A stretch of DNA of 64,000 nucleotides from JAAYCI01 sp964369525 (GCA_964369525.1 CAYJEW010000004.1:1-64000), one strand, 5' to 3'. Numbered from the stretch's first letter, positions 25,973 to 35,366 are shown. Program-made: numbers and translations. Notes: generated from the letters alone by a model not told the origin.

Positions 25973-26013
25973 ATTTTAGTTTTTATTCCGCCCATCTTCC
26001 GTGACATTGTCAC
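25973..26013 (-). promoter_or_regulatory. CoA-disulfide reductase promoter with GTGAC-N3-GTCAC operator
   Basis: Operator GTGACAATGTCAC (minus strand; 26001-26013), a 22-base gap, then a -10 box TAAAAT (25973-25978). The geometry is identical to that upstream of the peroxiredoxin gene. Confidence 0.65.
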
Positions 26014-26094
26014 CATTTCATGGCAGCCTTTGTTCCCTTTTGCTTTTCTGCTACCTCGCCCCCGCCCCTTTTTGCACCACTACTTGCAACAAAA

Positions 26095-26121
26095 AAGCAG
26101 TGTGAAAACTTCACACCACTT
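26095..26121 (-). terminator. Terminator of the IYLYP-motif lipoprotein gene
   Basis: Stem GTGTGAA-AAC-TTCACAC extended by partly paired flanks; on the minus strand it runs into a six-T tract. Confidence 0.8.
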
Positions 26122-26139
26122 TTCAATATCTCCACACCT

Positions 26140-26769
26140 CTATCCCACTACCTCCAAACCGCCCCACTCAACCACCACAAACCCACTTCTCTCAAATGTA
26201 TCCAACTGCTGCGGCTCTATCTCAATCTCCTCATCCAGCGCTTTAAACACCATAAATACACGCAAAACACTATCAGGCGCAGGCGTAATATTCAGCTGTG
26301 CACCATCTGTATACGCTTCATTCTGGAATGTAATAAGATTGTATGGGTTATGCATCATTCTCGGTAGCCAGTAAACAATAAACTCATTGTACTCTTTTGG
26401 CGCAAGCCCTAAATGCCTCAGCGTCTCCACCAAAAACTCCTCGGTGTCTTCCCCGCGTACCACAAAGCCCTCGCTCAGGTCATATTCCGCCTCGCTGTAG
26501 CCCTCCCAAAATAGATAAGAATACTCCTCGCCACCACTAATAATTGTCCCATCAGGGTATGCGGTTACCTCCCACCCGTCATTATACTCAGGATAGGTAA
26601 ACATCAGCTCCCCGTTAAAATCCAGCTGTACAAAAACCTCCATCGGCTGCTGTGGGTAAAGATAAATAACCGGCTTTTCGGCTATCGGCTCCTCCTCTGC
26701 CCCGTTTGTGCACCCCGCCAAAGCCACCATCATCAGCACCGCCAACAAAACCAACATCAACCTTTTCAT
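26140..26769 (-). CDS. Lipoprotein with KPVIYLYP motif, function unknown
   Basis: A 209-aa lipoprotein: MKRLMLVLLAVLM signal, lipobox ALAGC, a short acidic spacer, then EKPVIYLYPQQPMEVFVQL. The IYLYP segment recurs in uncharacterised secreted Firmicute proteins. It is followed by a beta-rich domain with TYPEYNDGWEVTAYPDG, the LFWEG turn and the YWLPRMMHNPYNLITF motif. ATG at 26769 is chosen because GGGGGAG lies seven bases upstream; a longer open frame runs into the assembly gap and has no signal. No catalytic residues can be assigned. Confidence 0.8.
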   Translation of the reverse strand: MKRLMLVLLAVLMMVALAGCTNGAEEEPIAEKPVIYLYPQQPMEVFVQLDFNGELMFTYPEYNDGWEVTAYPDGTIISGGEEYSYLFWEGYSEAEYDLSEGFVVRGEDTEEFLVETLRHLGLAPKEYNEFIVYWLPRMMHNPYNLITFQNEAYTDGAQLNITPAPDSVLRVFMVFKALDEEIEIEPQQLDTFERSGFVVVEWGGLEVVG

Positions 26770-26868
26770 GCTATAACTCCCCCTATCTATTAAAGATATT
26801 ATGCCACACCTGCCCGCCTTTTTGCAAAAAAAACAGCAAAACACCCGCAGTTTCCCCACGAGTGCTCC

Positions 26869-26968
26869 NNNNNNNNNNNNNNNNNNNNNNNNNNNNNNNN
26901 NNNNNNNNNNNNNNNNNNNNNNNNNNNNNNNNNNNNNNNNNNNNNNNNNNNNNNNNNNNNNNNNNNNN
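26869..26968. other. Assembly gap (100 N)
   Basis: Unknown sequence between the lipoprotein gene and the 3' end of the S33 hydrolase gene. Any promoter of the lipoprotein gene upstream of 26868 is hidden here. Confidence 0.95.
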
Positions 26969-26980
26969 GCATCACTTTCA

Positions 26981-27952
26981 CTATCCCTTGTTTGCAAGCT
27001 CTCCCGCTTGCACCATCCGCTCTATAGCATGCGCAAAAAGCTTTGGCTGGTGGCTATGGGCCGAGTGACCCGCATCTTCAAACAAACAAAACTCCTTCAC
27101 AGGCGCCGAAAGCGCGTCTACATACTGCTGCGCCATTTTAGGCATTGTCTGCAGGTCATGCTCGCCGTTTATCACAAAAATAGGTATTTCAAGCTTTGGC
27201 ACGCTTTTTATAAGGTCTACGCTAAGCACCTGCAAAAACAAATCGCCGCCGCTCATCATCCCTTTAAAATAGTTGCGCTTATCTTTAAAGTTGTAAAAAG
27301 GGCAGCTAAATATCTTGCGCACATATTTGCTAAGGCTCAGCTTTTTGCCGGGTGTTTGGTCGTAAAGCCTAAATATCTTGCGCCCCGTGCCAATGCTTTT
27401 CATCACGGTTTCTTTGGGGTATGGCGGGCGCCCCACCTTTTGCAAGACTTTCACGCTTTTATCATCGCCCTTTTGCTGCGCGCGCTCAAGCACAAGGTCA
27501 AACGCCTGCTGCTCGCTTTGCAGCTGGTTTGCAATCTGCCCAACGCCCATGTAAGCATAAAACAACTCGGGCGCTTTCTGCACCGTCAGCACCCCCAAAA
27601 GGCTACCCCAAGAAAATCCAAACAGATACATCTTCTTCCGCCCGTATTTTTCCAAAAGTAGGCGGGCCACCTCTAGCGCGTCTTCCACAAACTGCTCCAC
27701 ATTCATGCTCTGCGCTGGGATGTCTTTAGAGTAAGACATCCCAGCCCCACGCTGCTCCCAGTAGCACAGCACAAACCGCTCCTCCAGCTCAGGCGCCTCG
27801 CCAATAAACGGTGTCATCGGCTCGCCCGGCCCGCCATGCAACACAAGCGCCAGCGGTAGGTCTGGCCTGTCGTCTGGCGTAATAAGCGCCTGGGGTATCC
27901 CCCCCACCATAGGCCGCGAAAGCGTATATCTGCCCACCTGTGATTTAGCCAT
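26981..27952 (-). CDS. Alpha/beta hydrolase, proline iminopeptidase-like (peptidase S33)
   Basis: A 323-aa hydrolase with the oxyanion motif LHGGPGEPM, the segment CYWEQRGAGMSYSKD typical of prolyl aminopeptidases, nucleophile elbow LFGFSWGSLLG, a helical cap (about residues 130-240), the Asp region VINGEHDLQTMP and the catalytic His in EDAGHSAH. It likely removes N-terminal residues such as proline from peptides in the cytoplasm. AAAAGGAG precedes the ATG. It lies just downstream of the peptide transporter run, after a terminator hairpin, and fits peptide use. Confidence 0.85.
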   Translation of the reverse strand: MAKSQVGRYTLSRPMVGGIPQALITPDDRPDLPLALVLHGGPGEPMTPFIGEAPELEERFVLCYWEQRGAGMSYSKDIPAQSMNVEQFVEDALEVARLLLEKYGRKKMYLFGFSWGSLLGVLTVQKAPELFYAYMGVGQIANQLQSEQQAFDLVLERAQQKGDDKSVKVLQKVGRPPYPKETVMKSIGTGRKIFRLYDQTPGKKLSLSKYVRKIFSCPFYNFKDKRNYFKGMMSGGDLFLQVLSVDLIKSVPKLEIPIFVINGEHDLQTMPKMAQQYVDALSAPVKEFCLFEDAGHSAHSHQPKLFAHAIERMVQAGELANKG

Positions 27953-27978
27953 TCTACGAAAACTCCTTTTGTTTTATA

Positions 27979-28009
27979 AAAGCCCCGCAGCATTCTGCCA
28001 CGGGGCTTT
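27979..28009 (-). terminator. Terminator after the peptide-binding protein gene
   Basis: Nine-pair stem AAAGCCCCG/CGGGGCTTT with a 13-base loop; on the minus strand it ends in CTTTT. Partial read-through to the S33 gene is possible. Confidence 0.75.
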
Positions 28010-28044
28010 ACTACTATATCGTGTTCATTCTGCTAAACTACTGC

Positions 28045-29646
28045 TTATGCGGCGGGTGCTTCCATCCAAACGCGTGCAAAGCTGTAGCGGTGAATTTCGT
28101 TACGAACCTCTTCATCCACCAGCGGCACACCATGAATGTGCGCACTAATTACAGTTTTATATCCTGTGTCGTTGGTAAATACCATAGGCAGCTCTTCTGC
28201 CAAAATCGCTTGAATTTCTTGGTAGTACTCTGCACGCACAGCGGTATCGTCGGTTGTAATACCCATTGCCAAAAGCTCATCTACACGCTCGTTAGAGTAG
28301 CCGGCAATGTTCAAACCGCCGCCTGTAAGAATACGCTGCGAGATAGAGTTAATGTCGGGGCCTTGGTCGCCGCCAAGGAAAGACACTTCATAATCGCCCG
28401 AGAAAACATTTGTCATCCAGGCATTAATCTCTTGCTTGTCAAGCTGAATGTCAATGCCGGCTTCCAGCAGGTTAGCCTGCGCTACCACAAGCAGCTCGTC
28501 AAACATAAAGTGCGACACTTCAACAGTCAGGTATACGCCGTTTTCGTCGGCTGTGTAGCCGGCCTCTTCAAGTAGCTCTCTTGCACGCTCAACGTCACGT
28601 TCGGGAATGCGTGCGTCTTCGTTAAGCGCCCAGTCAAACATTGGCGATACATAGTACTCTGCCAGGCCGCCTGCGCCGCCCAAGCCCACTGTCAAAATCT
28701 GCTCGCGATCCAGCGCGTAGTTAAACGCTTCGCGCACACGCACGTCGGCGAACACTGGGTTGTTTAGGTTAAATGTAAAGTAGTTACGGTTAATAACCAT
28801 ATTCATGTAGTGGTTGTAGTTCGGGTCTTCATCATACAGTGTAAAGTCACTGCTGGGAATTTGATTGTACATAAAGTCAATCTCGCCGTTCTGCCACATC
28901 TGATACTCTGTTTCAGGGTCGGTAACTATCTGGAACACAATCCTATCAAGGTATGGCGCGCCGCCAAAGTAGTCGGGGTTAGCTTCCACTGTAACGGTTG
29001 TGCTGTCTTGGCTCACAAACTTAAACGGTCCGGTGCCGATAGGCGCCATGTTTGCGGGGTTTGTTGTCCAGTCGGTGCCCTCGTAAATATGCATAGGCAT
29101 AATCTGTGCGCCTGCAATCCAAGCCAGCGAGTAGATAAGCGTTGCATCAGGTGCCGACAAGTTAAACACAACAGTGTAATCGTCCGGTGCTGTAATCTCA
29201 CTCACAGCCAACAGGTTGGTAGACAGTGTGCCCGCATTTTCCATAATAGCATCAAATGTCCATTTAACGTCGGCCGAAGTAAAGTCCTCACCGTCGTGCC
29301 ATTTCACTCCTTCACGCAGCTGGAATGTCAGCTGGGTAAAATCCTCATTATACTCCCAGCTCTCTGCAAGGTCGGGCAAAATGTTGTTGTCTGCGTCGGT
29401 AACAACAAGGCTGTTAAACATCTGTACCATCGGGAACAGGCCGCCCTCGTCCATAGAGATAGCAGGGTTGTAGGTAGCGGGCGCGTTGGGAATGCCCACA
29501 ATAAATGTGCCTCCCATTTGTGGGCCTTCTGCTGCTGCGCCACTGCCCGAAGCTACCGCGCTACCGCTTGCGGGTGCGCTTGTGCAACCGGCCAAAAGTG
29601 CCAATGCCAAAACACACGCCAGGGCTACTGTTAATGCTTTTTTCAT
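28045..29646 (-). CDS. Peptide ABC transporter substrate-binding lipoprotein (SBP_bac_5)
   Basis: A 533-aa lipoprotein: signal MKKALTVALACVLALAL, lipobox LLAGC, a Ser/Ala/Gly linker and the DppA/OppA fold (AESWEYNEDFTQLTFQLREG, VKWHDGEDFTSADVKWTFD, APIGTGPFKF, REAFNYALDREQIL). It captures oligopeptides outside the cell and delivers them to the DppB/C permease. ATG at 29646 is chosen with GGAGGAG upstream. Its gene closes the dppBCDF-M14 run and is followed by a terminator; a solute-binding gene placed last rather than first is a small oddity. Confidence 0.93.
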   Translation of the reverse strand: MKKALTVALACVLALALLAGCTSAPASGSAVASGSGAAAEGPQMGGTFIVGIPNAPATYNPAISMDEGGLFPMVQMFNSLVVTDADNNILPDLAESWEYNEDFTQLTFQLREGVKWHDGEDFTSADVKWTFDAIMENAGTLSTNLLAVSEITAPDDYTVVFNLSAPDATLIYSLAWIAGAQIMPMHIYEGTDWTTNPANMAPIGTGPFKFVSQDSTTVTVEANPDYFGGAPYLDRIVFQIVTDPETEYQMWQNGEIDFMYNQIPSSDFTLYDEDPNYNHYMNMVINRNYFTFNLNNPVFADVRVREAFNYALDREQILTVGLGGAGGLAEYYVSPMFDWALNEDARIPERDVERARELLEEAGYTADENGVYLTVEVSHFMFDELLVVAQANLLEAGIDIQLDKQEINAWMTNVFSGDYEVSFLGGDQGPDINSISQRILTGGGLNIAGYSNERVDELLAMGITTDDTAVRAEYYQEIQAILAEELPMVFTNDTGYKTVISAHIHGVPLVDEEVRNEIHRYSFARVWMEAPAA

Positions 29647-29719
29647 GTTTCTCCTCCTAAATAATTGCGGGGGCTTGTACGCTCCCATATATTTTTAAAG
29701 CAATGCCTTTTCAAAAAAG

Positions 29720-31078
29720 CTACATCTGCTCTAAAATCTGCAATGCACTTTCCAGCTGTACCTGCACAAGCTTACGAATATCAATAACGCTATAGTTAAG
29801 CTCTGCCTCCAGCTCGTCTGCCTTCTGCCTCAACACTGCCTCCGCCTCGGCTTTTATAGCCTCCAGCTGCTTTTTCGCCTCGCCCTGCGCGCCGGCCTCC
29901 AGCTCATGCTCGGTGCTGCGTATCATCGAACCCCAGTTTAAAAGCTGGTAAAACCTCATCATATGTAAATTCGAAAACGCTTCCGACTCTTTGCACGGGC
30001 TGTTAAACTGCTCGCTACTTTTCACAAATGCGCGCTCGCCCTCAATACCGCCCATCATAATTTTCACATAGTCGCCCACCGTGTTTGCAAACGAGTTGCC
30101 CTCTGTGTAAAATCCGCTGGCCCTGTCAAAAAAGCTTTTCAGCATCTCAATATGCTCTTGCTGGCCGTCCAGCTTTTGCTCAATGGCTGCAGCACGGGTA
30201 AAGTCCATAATCTTTTCGCTGTTTACACGCTCTTCGTAAAAGTACGGTAGCTCGGCCACCAGCTGCACAGTCCCCTCACCGGCATATGCTCCGCTGCACT
30301 CACCGCTGGTCATCTTTTCGGCCGGGTCGCCCGGGGTAAACTCTTCAAAATAATCATACATATCTTTTGCGGTTGGCATCTTGTAAAACGCCGGCGCAAA
30401 CTGCACCGCAAACGGCATCTCAGGCTCGCCCAAATCCAGCGGTACTCCCGCTTTTTCCGACGATGCATACAGCGCGTCGTAAACGCTCTGCGGCTGCGGG
30501 TTTGATACATACCAAAACGTTCCGCCAAAGCCCGCATTATGTAGCGAATATATAAACTCGGGCTTCACCTCGTCTATAATCTTCATCAAAGCCTGCGTTT
30601 CGGGTATTGGTGCATCAAACTTGTAGCTTTTATAGTCCATAGGGAAGGTCCACTCCACCTGCTCGTACGACGCAGGCCTGTAAAAGTTGCGCGCGTAGTT
30701 GTGCAGGTTAAATGGTCCTTTAAACCATTTTTCGTTTAGCTTTGTGCCGTCCACATCCGACACCGGCATAATATAAAATGTATAGTCCAGCTTTTCTCTG
30801 TACTCGTCGTCCTCAGCAATAGCCCTAGCCCAGTAGTGGCTCATCATAGCGCCTATAGGCTCGTTTGGGTGTGGACAGCCGTAAAACAGCGCCGCCTTGC
30901 TACCGTTTCCAATCTTAGCACACAGCATAGGGTTCCCCTTGCGCGATGTCCCCACCTGCGTCACCGTCACCTTGTCGGGGTAGTCCTTGCCAAGCTGTAT
31001 CAAAGCCGCGTCCAGCTCGTCCACCGTTAAAAACACCTTGTAATCGGGTACATTGTCCAGAATGCTTTGCATGCTCAT
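29720..31078 (-). CDS. M14-family zinc carboxypeptidase-like protein
   Basis: A 452-aa protein with an M14 domain: the metal motif GCPHPNEPIGAMM (His-x-x-Glu), the segment YIMPVSDVDGTKLNEKWF, FNLHNYARNFYRP, a later metal His in YSLHNAGFGGTFWY, and a helical Glu/Lys-rich C-terminus (about residues 380-452). There is no signal peptide, so it acts inside the cell, probably on peptides delivered by the transporter encoded around it. It lies between the ATP-binding and substrate-binding genes. The AAGGGGG ribosome site is about ten bases from the ATG. Confidence 0.85.
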   Translation of the reverse strand: MSMQSILDNVPDYKVFLTVDELDAALIQLGKDYPDKVTVTQVGTSRKGNPMLCAKIGNGSKAALFYGCPHPNEPIGAMMSHYWARAIAEDDEYREKLDYTFYIMPVSDVDGTKLNEKWFKGPFNLHNYARNFYRPASYEQVEWTFPMDYKSYKFDAPIPETQALMKIIDEVKPEFIYSLHNAGFGGTFWYVSNPQPQSVYDALYASSEKAGVPLDLGEPEMPFAVQFAPAFYKMPTAKDMYDYFEEFTPGDPAEKMTSGECSGAYAGEGTVQLVAELPYFYEERVNSEKIMDFTRAAAIEQKLDGQQEHIEMLKSFFDRASGFYTEGNSFANTVGDYVKIMMGGIEGERAFVKSSEQFNSPCKESEAFSNLHMMRFYQLLNWGSMIRSTEHELEAGAQGEAKKQLEAIKAEAEAVLRQKADELEAELNYSVIDIRKLVQVQLESALQILEQM

Positions 31079-31107
31079 AATCCGCCGCCCCCTTAGTTAT
31101 AGCTTTT

Positions 31108-32106
31108 TTATGGCTTTTGATAAAAACAACTATATAAATGCCCGCCGCCCGCGTCTACCATTGGCGGGTACTCCGCTGCGCACCGCTCGCCTCGCATGTA
31201 GCACCTAGGCTCAAAGTAACACCCAGGGCCTGTGCCTATCGGCGTTGGCGGCTCGCCATCAATATTTATCACCTCACGCTTTTCGGTGGGGTCCAAAGAG
31301 GCCGAGTTAGATATAAGCGCCTTTGTATACGGATGGATAGGATTATGCAACACATCGTCCGTTTTGCCAATCTCCACAATGCGCCCAAGGTACATAACAG
31401 CCACCCTGTTCGATATATACCTTGTGGTTGCAATGTCATGGCTTATAAACACCATACATGCCTCTTTTTCAATGGTCTGCTTTTCCAAAAGGTGCAAAAT
31501 ATCGGCCCTTATCGACACATCCAGCATCGACACCGCCTCGTCCGCCACCACAAACGCAGGCTTCATCAACATCGCCCGCATAATCGAAATTCGCTGCAGC
31601 TGCCCGCCCGAAAGCTCGTGCGGATACCTTTTAATGTAATCTTTTGCAGGGCGTAGGCCGGCCTGCTCCAGCGTTTCAAGGCATATGTCCTGCCGCTGCT
31701 TTACGTTTTGCCCAATGCCGTGCAATTTTAGCGGTGTCATCAGCGCCGTCTCTATCGTCTCGCGCGGGTCAAACACCTCGTACGGGTTCTGAAAAATTAG
31801 CTGTACCATGCGCCTAAACGCAAGCCGCTGTTCTTTTTTGTGCTCGTTCACGCTCTTTGTGTTCTGCCCATTAATTATAATGTCGCCGGCGCTCGGCGGC
31901 TCTAGGTTAATCAACATCCGCCCAAGCGTGCTTTTCCCGCAGCCGCTCTCACCAATCACGCCCAAAATCTCGCCCTTTTGTAGCTCAAAGCTAACGCCGT
32001 CAACCGCCTTCACGGTTGCTCTGCGTTTTTTATCGCCTGCGGCGGCGCTTCCTTTTTGGGTGTAATGCTTTACAACATTCTCCACCTGCAATACAGCACT
32101 GCTCAT
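31108..32106 (-). CDS. Oligopeptide ABC transporter ATP-binding protein (DppF/OppF type)
   Basis: A 332-aa ATPase: Walker A GESGCGKSTLGR, signature ELSGGQLQRISI, Walker B VADEAVSMLDVS, H-loop FISHD, and the C-terminal Cys-containing OppF region (GPGCYFEPRCYMRGERC). ATG at 32106 overlaps the stop of the DppD gene by four bases; a longer open frame inside that gene is rejected. It powers peptide import with DppD. Confidence 0.95.
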   Translation of the reverse strand: MSSAVLQVENVVKHYTQKGSAAAGDKKRRATVKAVDGVSFELQKGEILGVIGESGCGKSTLGRMLINLEPPSAGDIIINGQNTKSVNEHKKEQRLAFRRMVQLIFQNPYEVFDPRETIETALMTPLKLHGIGQNVKQRQDICLETLEQAGLRPAKDYIKRYPHELSGGQLQRISIMRAMLMKPAFVVADEAVSMLDVSIRADILHLLEKQTIEKEACMVFISHDIATTRYISNRVAVMYLGRIVEIGKTDDVLHNPIHPYTKALISNSASLDPTEKREVINIDGEPPTPIGTGPGCYFEPRCYMRGERCAAEYPPMVDAGGGHLYSCFYQKP

Positions 32107-33071
32107 AATGCACCCTCTTCCGGCAAAAAGCAGGCCACGCTCCAGCCTCTTTCCAGCTCCTGTAGCTGTGGCCGCTGTGTTCTGCATTGCTCGGTTGCTT
32201 TTTCGCACCTGTCTGCAAACGCACAGCCTGCCATAGGCGTGCTCAGGTCTGGCAAAGAGCCGGGTATGCCCCTCAGGTTGCCCTTTTCGCCTGTAAATGA
32301 AGGGAACGAGCGCATAAGCCCTCTGGTGTATGGGTGGCGCGCAAACCGCAGAATGTCGGTAGTATACCCCATCTCCATTATGCGCCCGGCATACATTACC
32401 ACCACTTTTTTACAGCTAGACGACACCACCGCCATGTTGTGTGTAATCATAAGCCTTGTCACATTTTCGGTCTCTTCAAGGTGCGCAATCTCGCGCAAAA
32501 TCTGGCTCTCGGTCACAACATCCAGCGCTGTTGTGGCCTCGTCCAAAATAATCAACGATGGGTTAAACATCAGGCTCATCGCAATAGACACCCTCTGCAA
32601 CATACCTCCGCTTAGCTGGTGCGGGTAAAGGTCGTATACCCTTGTAGCCAGATTCACCTTTGCCAAAAGGCTCTGGGCCACCTCTTTGCACTCCTGCTTT
32701 GTGGCCTTTGGCAGGTGCACACGATATATCCCCGCCATCTGCGTGCCTATCTTGTGCACAGGCGAAAGCCCGCTCATAGATTTTTGAAAAACCGCCGACA
32801 GCTCTTTCCACCTAATAGGCGCCAGCTGTTCGGGTGTAAGGCCCACTAGGTTCTGCCCTTTAAATATAATCTCGCCGTCCAGCGCCGCCACTGCGGCAGG
32901 CAATAGCCGCAAAACCCCCATAGCAAGGGTAGACTTGCCCGAGCCCGACTCCCCAACAATACCAATAGAGTCCTGCTCTTCCACCGTAAGGCAAATATCA
33001 TCACAGGCCAGCACCTGCCTGCCACTTGTGTTGTATCTAATATTCAGGTTTTTTATCTCTAAAACAGGCAT
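32103..33071 (-). CDS. Oligopeptide ABC transporter ATP-binding protein (DppD/OppD type)
   Basis: A 322-aa ATPase: Walker A GESGSGKSTLA, signature QLSGGMLQRVSI, Walker B LIILDEATTALD, H-loop MITHN, and the C-terminal OppD motif with AGCAFADRCEKATEQC. It is second ATPase of the pair and is coupled to the DppF gene by an ATGA overlap. It follows dppC after 76 bases. Confidence 0.95.
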   Translation of the reverse strand: MPVLEIKNLNIRYNTSGRQVLACDDICLTVEEQDSIGIVGESGSGKSTLAMGVLRLLPAAVAALDGEIIFKGQNLVGLTPEQLAPIRWKELSAVFQKSMSGLSPVHKIGTQMAGIYRVHLPKATKQECKEVAQSLLAKVNLATRVYDLYPHQLSGGMLQRVSIAMSLMFNPSLIILDEATTALDVVTESQILREIAHLEETENVTRLMITHNMAVVSSSCKKVVVMYAGRIMEMGYTTDILRFARHPYTRGLMRSFPSFTGEKGNLRGIPGSLPDLSTPMAGCAFADRCEKATEQCRTQRPQLQELERGWSVACFLPEEGAL

Positions 33072-33147
33072 AGCCAGCCTCCTTTCACCTTTAAAAATTC
33101 ACCTTGCCAAAAAAACCGCACCGCCACAACACGCCTGCGCTCTTTGG

Positions 33148-34008
33148 CTAGTGCCCTGTATTGTTAAGCTTTGGGGTTATAAATCGGTTCAGCCCGTCGC
33201 CCAACAAAAAGAATGTCCACGCCGTAAGCACAATTGCAATTCCGGCAAATGTGCTCACCCACCAAGCGCTCGAAATCTGGCTTCGTCCTTCAAAAACAAT
33301 CTGTCCCCAGCTAATAATGTTTGCGTCCCCAAGCCCTATAAACGAAAGGCTTGCCTCCATCAAAATAGCTGCCGATATGTTAGCCGTTGTGTTCACAATA
33401 AGCGGATATATCCCATTTGGCACAACATGCTTTAACAAAATACGCCAGCGCCCCTCGCCGGTTGTAATCGCCGCCTTCACAAATACCCTGTCGCGCAGCG
33501 ACACCGTCTCGGCCCTCATCAGTCGTGCGTTTGCCGTCCAGGTGGTAAGGCCTATAACAATAATCACATTTATAATGCTACCGCCAAACAGCGCAATAAC
33601 AATCAGTATCAAAAAAAACATTGGCGTCATATCAAAAATGCTAATCAAAAAGGTCAGCGCTTGGTCTACTTTGCCGCCAAAATACCCCGAAATTGCACCA
33701 ATAACAATACCTATAACTCCCGATATACCCGCCGCCAAAAAGCCAATAATAAGCGAGGTGCGCGTGCCGTACAAAATTCTGGTAAACAAATCCCGTCCAA
33801 ACTGGTCGGTCCCAAGCAGATGCTCGCCACTTGGTGCCGCCAATATATTTTCGCCCAGCGCCATTGGGTCATACTCTGTTAGCACAGGCGCAAAAAGAGC
33901 GGCAAACAACAGCAAAAAAAACATCACAATGCCAATTCGCAGTGAATATATCTTAAAAATCCTTGCTCCAACCGATGCCTTTTTTTTCTTTCCAATAGTT
34001 GCGTTCAT
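33148..34008 (-). CDS. Peptide ABC transporter permease (DppC type)
   Basis: A 286-aa inner-membrane permease with a basic N-terminus (GKKKKASVGARIF), six predicted membrane helices and the DppC/OppC motifs GTDQFGRDLFTRILYGTR and the EAA-loop segment FVKAAITTGEGRWRILLKHV. It pairs with DppB to form the peptide channel. Confidence 0.94.
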   Translation of the reverse strand: MNATIGKKKKASVGARIFKIYSLRIGIVMFFLLLFAALFAPVLTEYDPMALGENILAAPSGEHLLGTDQFGRDLFTRILYGTRTSLIIGFLAAGISGVIGIVIGAISGYFGGKVDQALTFLISIFDMTPMFFLILIVIALFGGSIINVIIVIGLTTWTANARLMRAETVSLRDRVFVKAAITTGEGRWRILLKHVVPNGIYPLIVNTTANISAAILMEASLSFIGLGDANIISWGQIVFEGRSQISSAWWVSTFAGIAIVLTAWTFFLLGDGLNRFITPKLNNTGH

Positions 34009-34050
34009 GCCTTGCGCCTCCTCTCAGGGTGTTTTCAATGCTACCAAAAC

Positions 34051-35016
34051 CTACTTTAGCCTAATGCGTGGGTCCAGCAAGGCATACACAGCGTCCAGTA
34101 CCACAGTCACAGTGGCAATCGCCATAGACAGCATCAGGTATATGCCGCTCAAAATCGAATACTCTCGCCTGCTTATCGAATCTAAAAGTAGCTTGCCCAT
34201 GCCCGGCCACGAAAACACAATCTCCACCAGTGCTACACCTGCAAGGCTGTACGCAAGGTTCATAGCAAACATGGTAACGGTAGGCAAAATTGCATTCTTT
34301 AGTACAAACTTGCGGAATATATCCTTCTCCGCCATTCCGGTTGCACGATACAGCGTAATATAGTCTTCACTCATTATCTGCAAAACCGACGAACGGGTAA
34401 TGCGGTAATACGACGGCGACTGCAAAATGGTAATGCAAGACACCGGCAGTATCATATGCACCATAATGTCCAGCACCCGCTCAAATCCGGTATATGCGGC
34501 CCTTGCGTCCACCATGCCCGCCGTTGGCAGCCACTGCAATGTAGAAGCAAAAAGCAACATAAGCATAAGCGCAAGCCAAAAGCTGGGCATAGCGTCCAGC
34601 ATGTAGGAGATGTTGCTCATTATTTTGTCAAAAATCGTGTCGCGCTTGCGTGCGGCGCGTAGCCCAAAACTAACACCTATAGCCACCGAAAGTAGCGCCG
34701 ACGTAAGGCTTAACAGCAATGTTGGCACAACTCTTTCGCCTATAATTTCAAGCACAGGCAGGTTGCTGCGATAAGAAAACCCAAAGTCCCCCTGAAACAC
34801 ATTGGCCAAGTATATACCAAACTGCACAAGTATCGGCTCGTCCAGCCTATACTTAATGGTAAGCGCCTCTATCATCTCGGGGTTTGGGTTATCCAGCCCG
34901 GCCATCAGCGCTATAGGGTCTCCCGGTGCAAGGCGAATTAGCACAAAGTTTACAAAAACCGACAAAACAACCGCTAACAAGCATATAATTATGCGTTTAG
35001 CCAGATATCGCGCCAT
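34051..35016 (-). CDS. Peptide ABC transporter permease (DppB type)
   Basis: A 321-aa permease, first gene of the operon: MARYLAKRIIICLLAVVLSV first helix, LIRLAPGDPIALMAG, the DFGFSYRS segment and the EAA loop YITLYRATGMAEKDIFRKFV. A strong sigmaA-type promoter lies at 35093-35121, giving a leader of about 70 bases. Confidence 0.95.
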   Translation of the reverse strand: MARYLAKRIIICLLAVVLSVFVNFVLIRLAPGDPIALMAGLDNPNPEMIEALTIKYRLDEPILVQFGIYLANVFQGDFGFSYRSNLPVLEIIGERVVPTLLLSLTSALLSVAIGVSFGLRAARKRDTIFDKIMSNISYMLDAMPSFWLALMLMLLFASTLQWLPTAGMVDARAAYTGFERVLDIMVHMILPVSCITILQSPSYYRITRSSVLQIMSEDYITLYRATGMAEKDIFRKFVLKNAILPTVTMFAMNLAYSLAGVALVEIVFSWPGMGKLLLDSISRREYSILSGIYLMLSMAIATVTVVLDAVYALLDPRIRLK

Positions 35017-35366
35017 ACGCCCCTCCTAAAAAAATAAATAATCATTCCCACAATCATGCATAATATTACATATATAAATATAACATTGTTAGATGATAGC
35101 ACCGCTGTGTTCTCTTGTCAAGGGCAGTGTCAAAATGGTTTTTTCACCTATTTTGTACAATAATGCCTTCGCCGCGCGCGCACCCCACCTTTTTCCCCAT
35201 TATTGTCCTCGCCTCAAACACATTTTGCATTGCCAAATTTATACACCGGCTTTGCAAACGCCTCCCTCTTACAGCCTCCCCCTTCAAAAACATGCATTTT
35301 TTTATCATTTTTTTCTTAAAAAATACTAAAAATGCAATTTCTGCGCTAACCTGTGCCGCACCATAC
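35017..35366. other. Intergenic region holding the dpp operon promoter
   Basis: Apart from the promoter at 35093-35121 and the very AT-rich leader before dppB, I see no gene or repeat. The part from 35130 to 35366 lies downstream of the radical SAM gene and has T-runs but no clear hairpin. Confidence 0.5.
35093..35121 (-). promoter_or_regulatory. Promoter of the peptide transporter operon
   Basis: On the minus strand a perfect TTGACA (35116-35121), a 17-base spacer and TATCAT (35093-35098). Confidence 0.8.

Noticed and set aside
26770..26997. Longer form of the IYLYP lipoprotein running through the second gap
   Set aside because: It reads through N and lacks a ribosome site; the signal peptide begins at the ATG at 26769.
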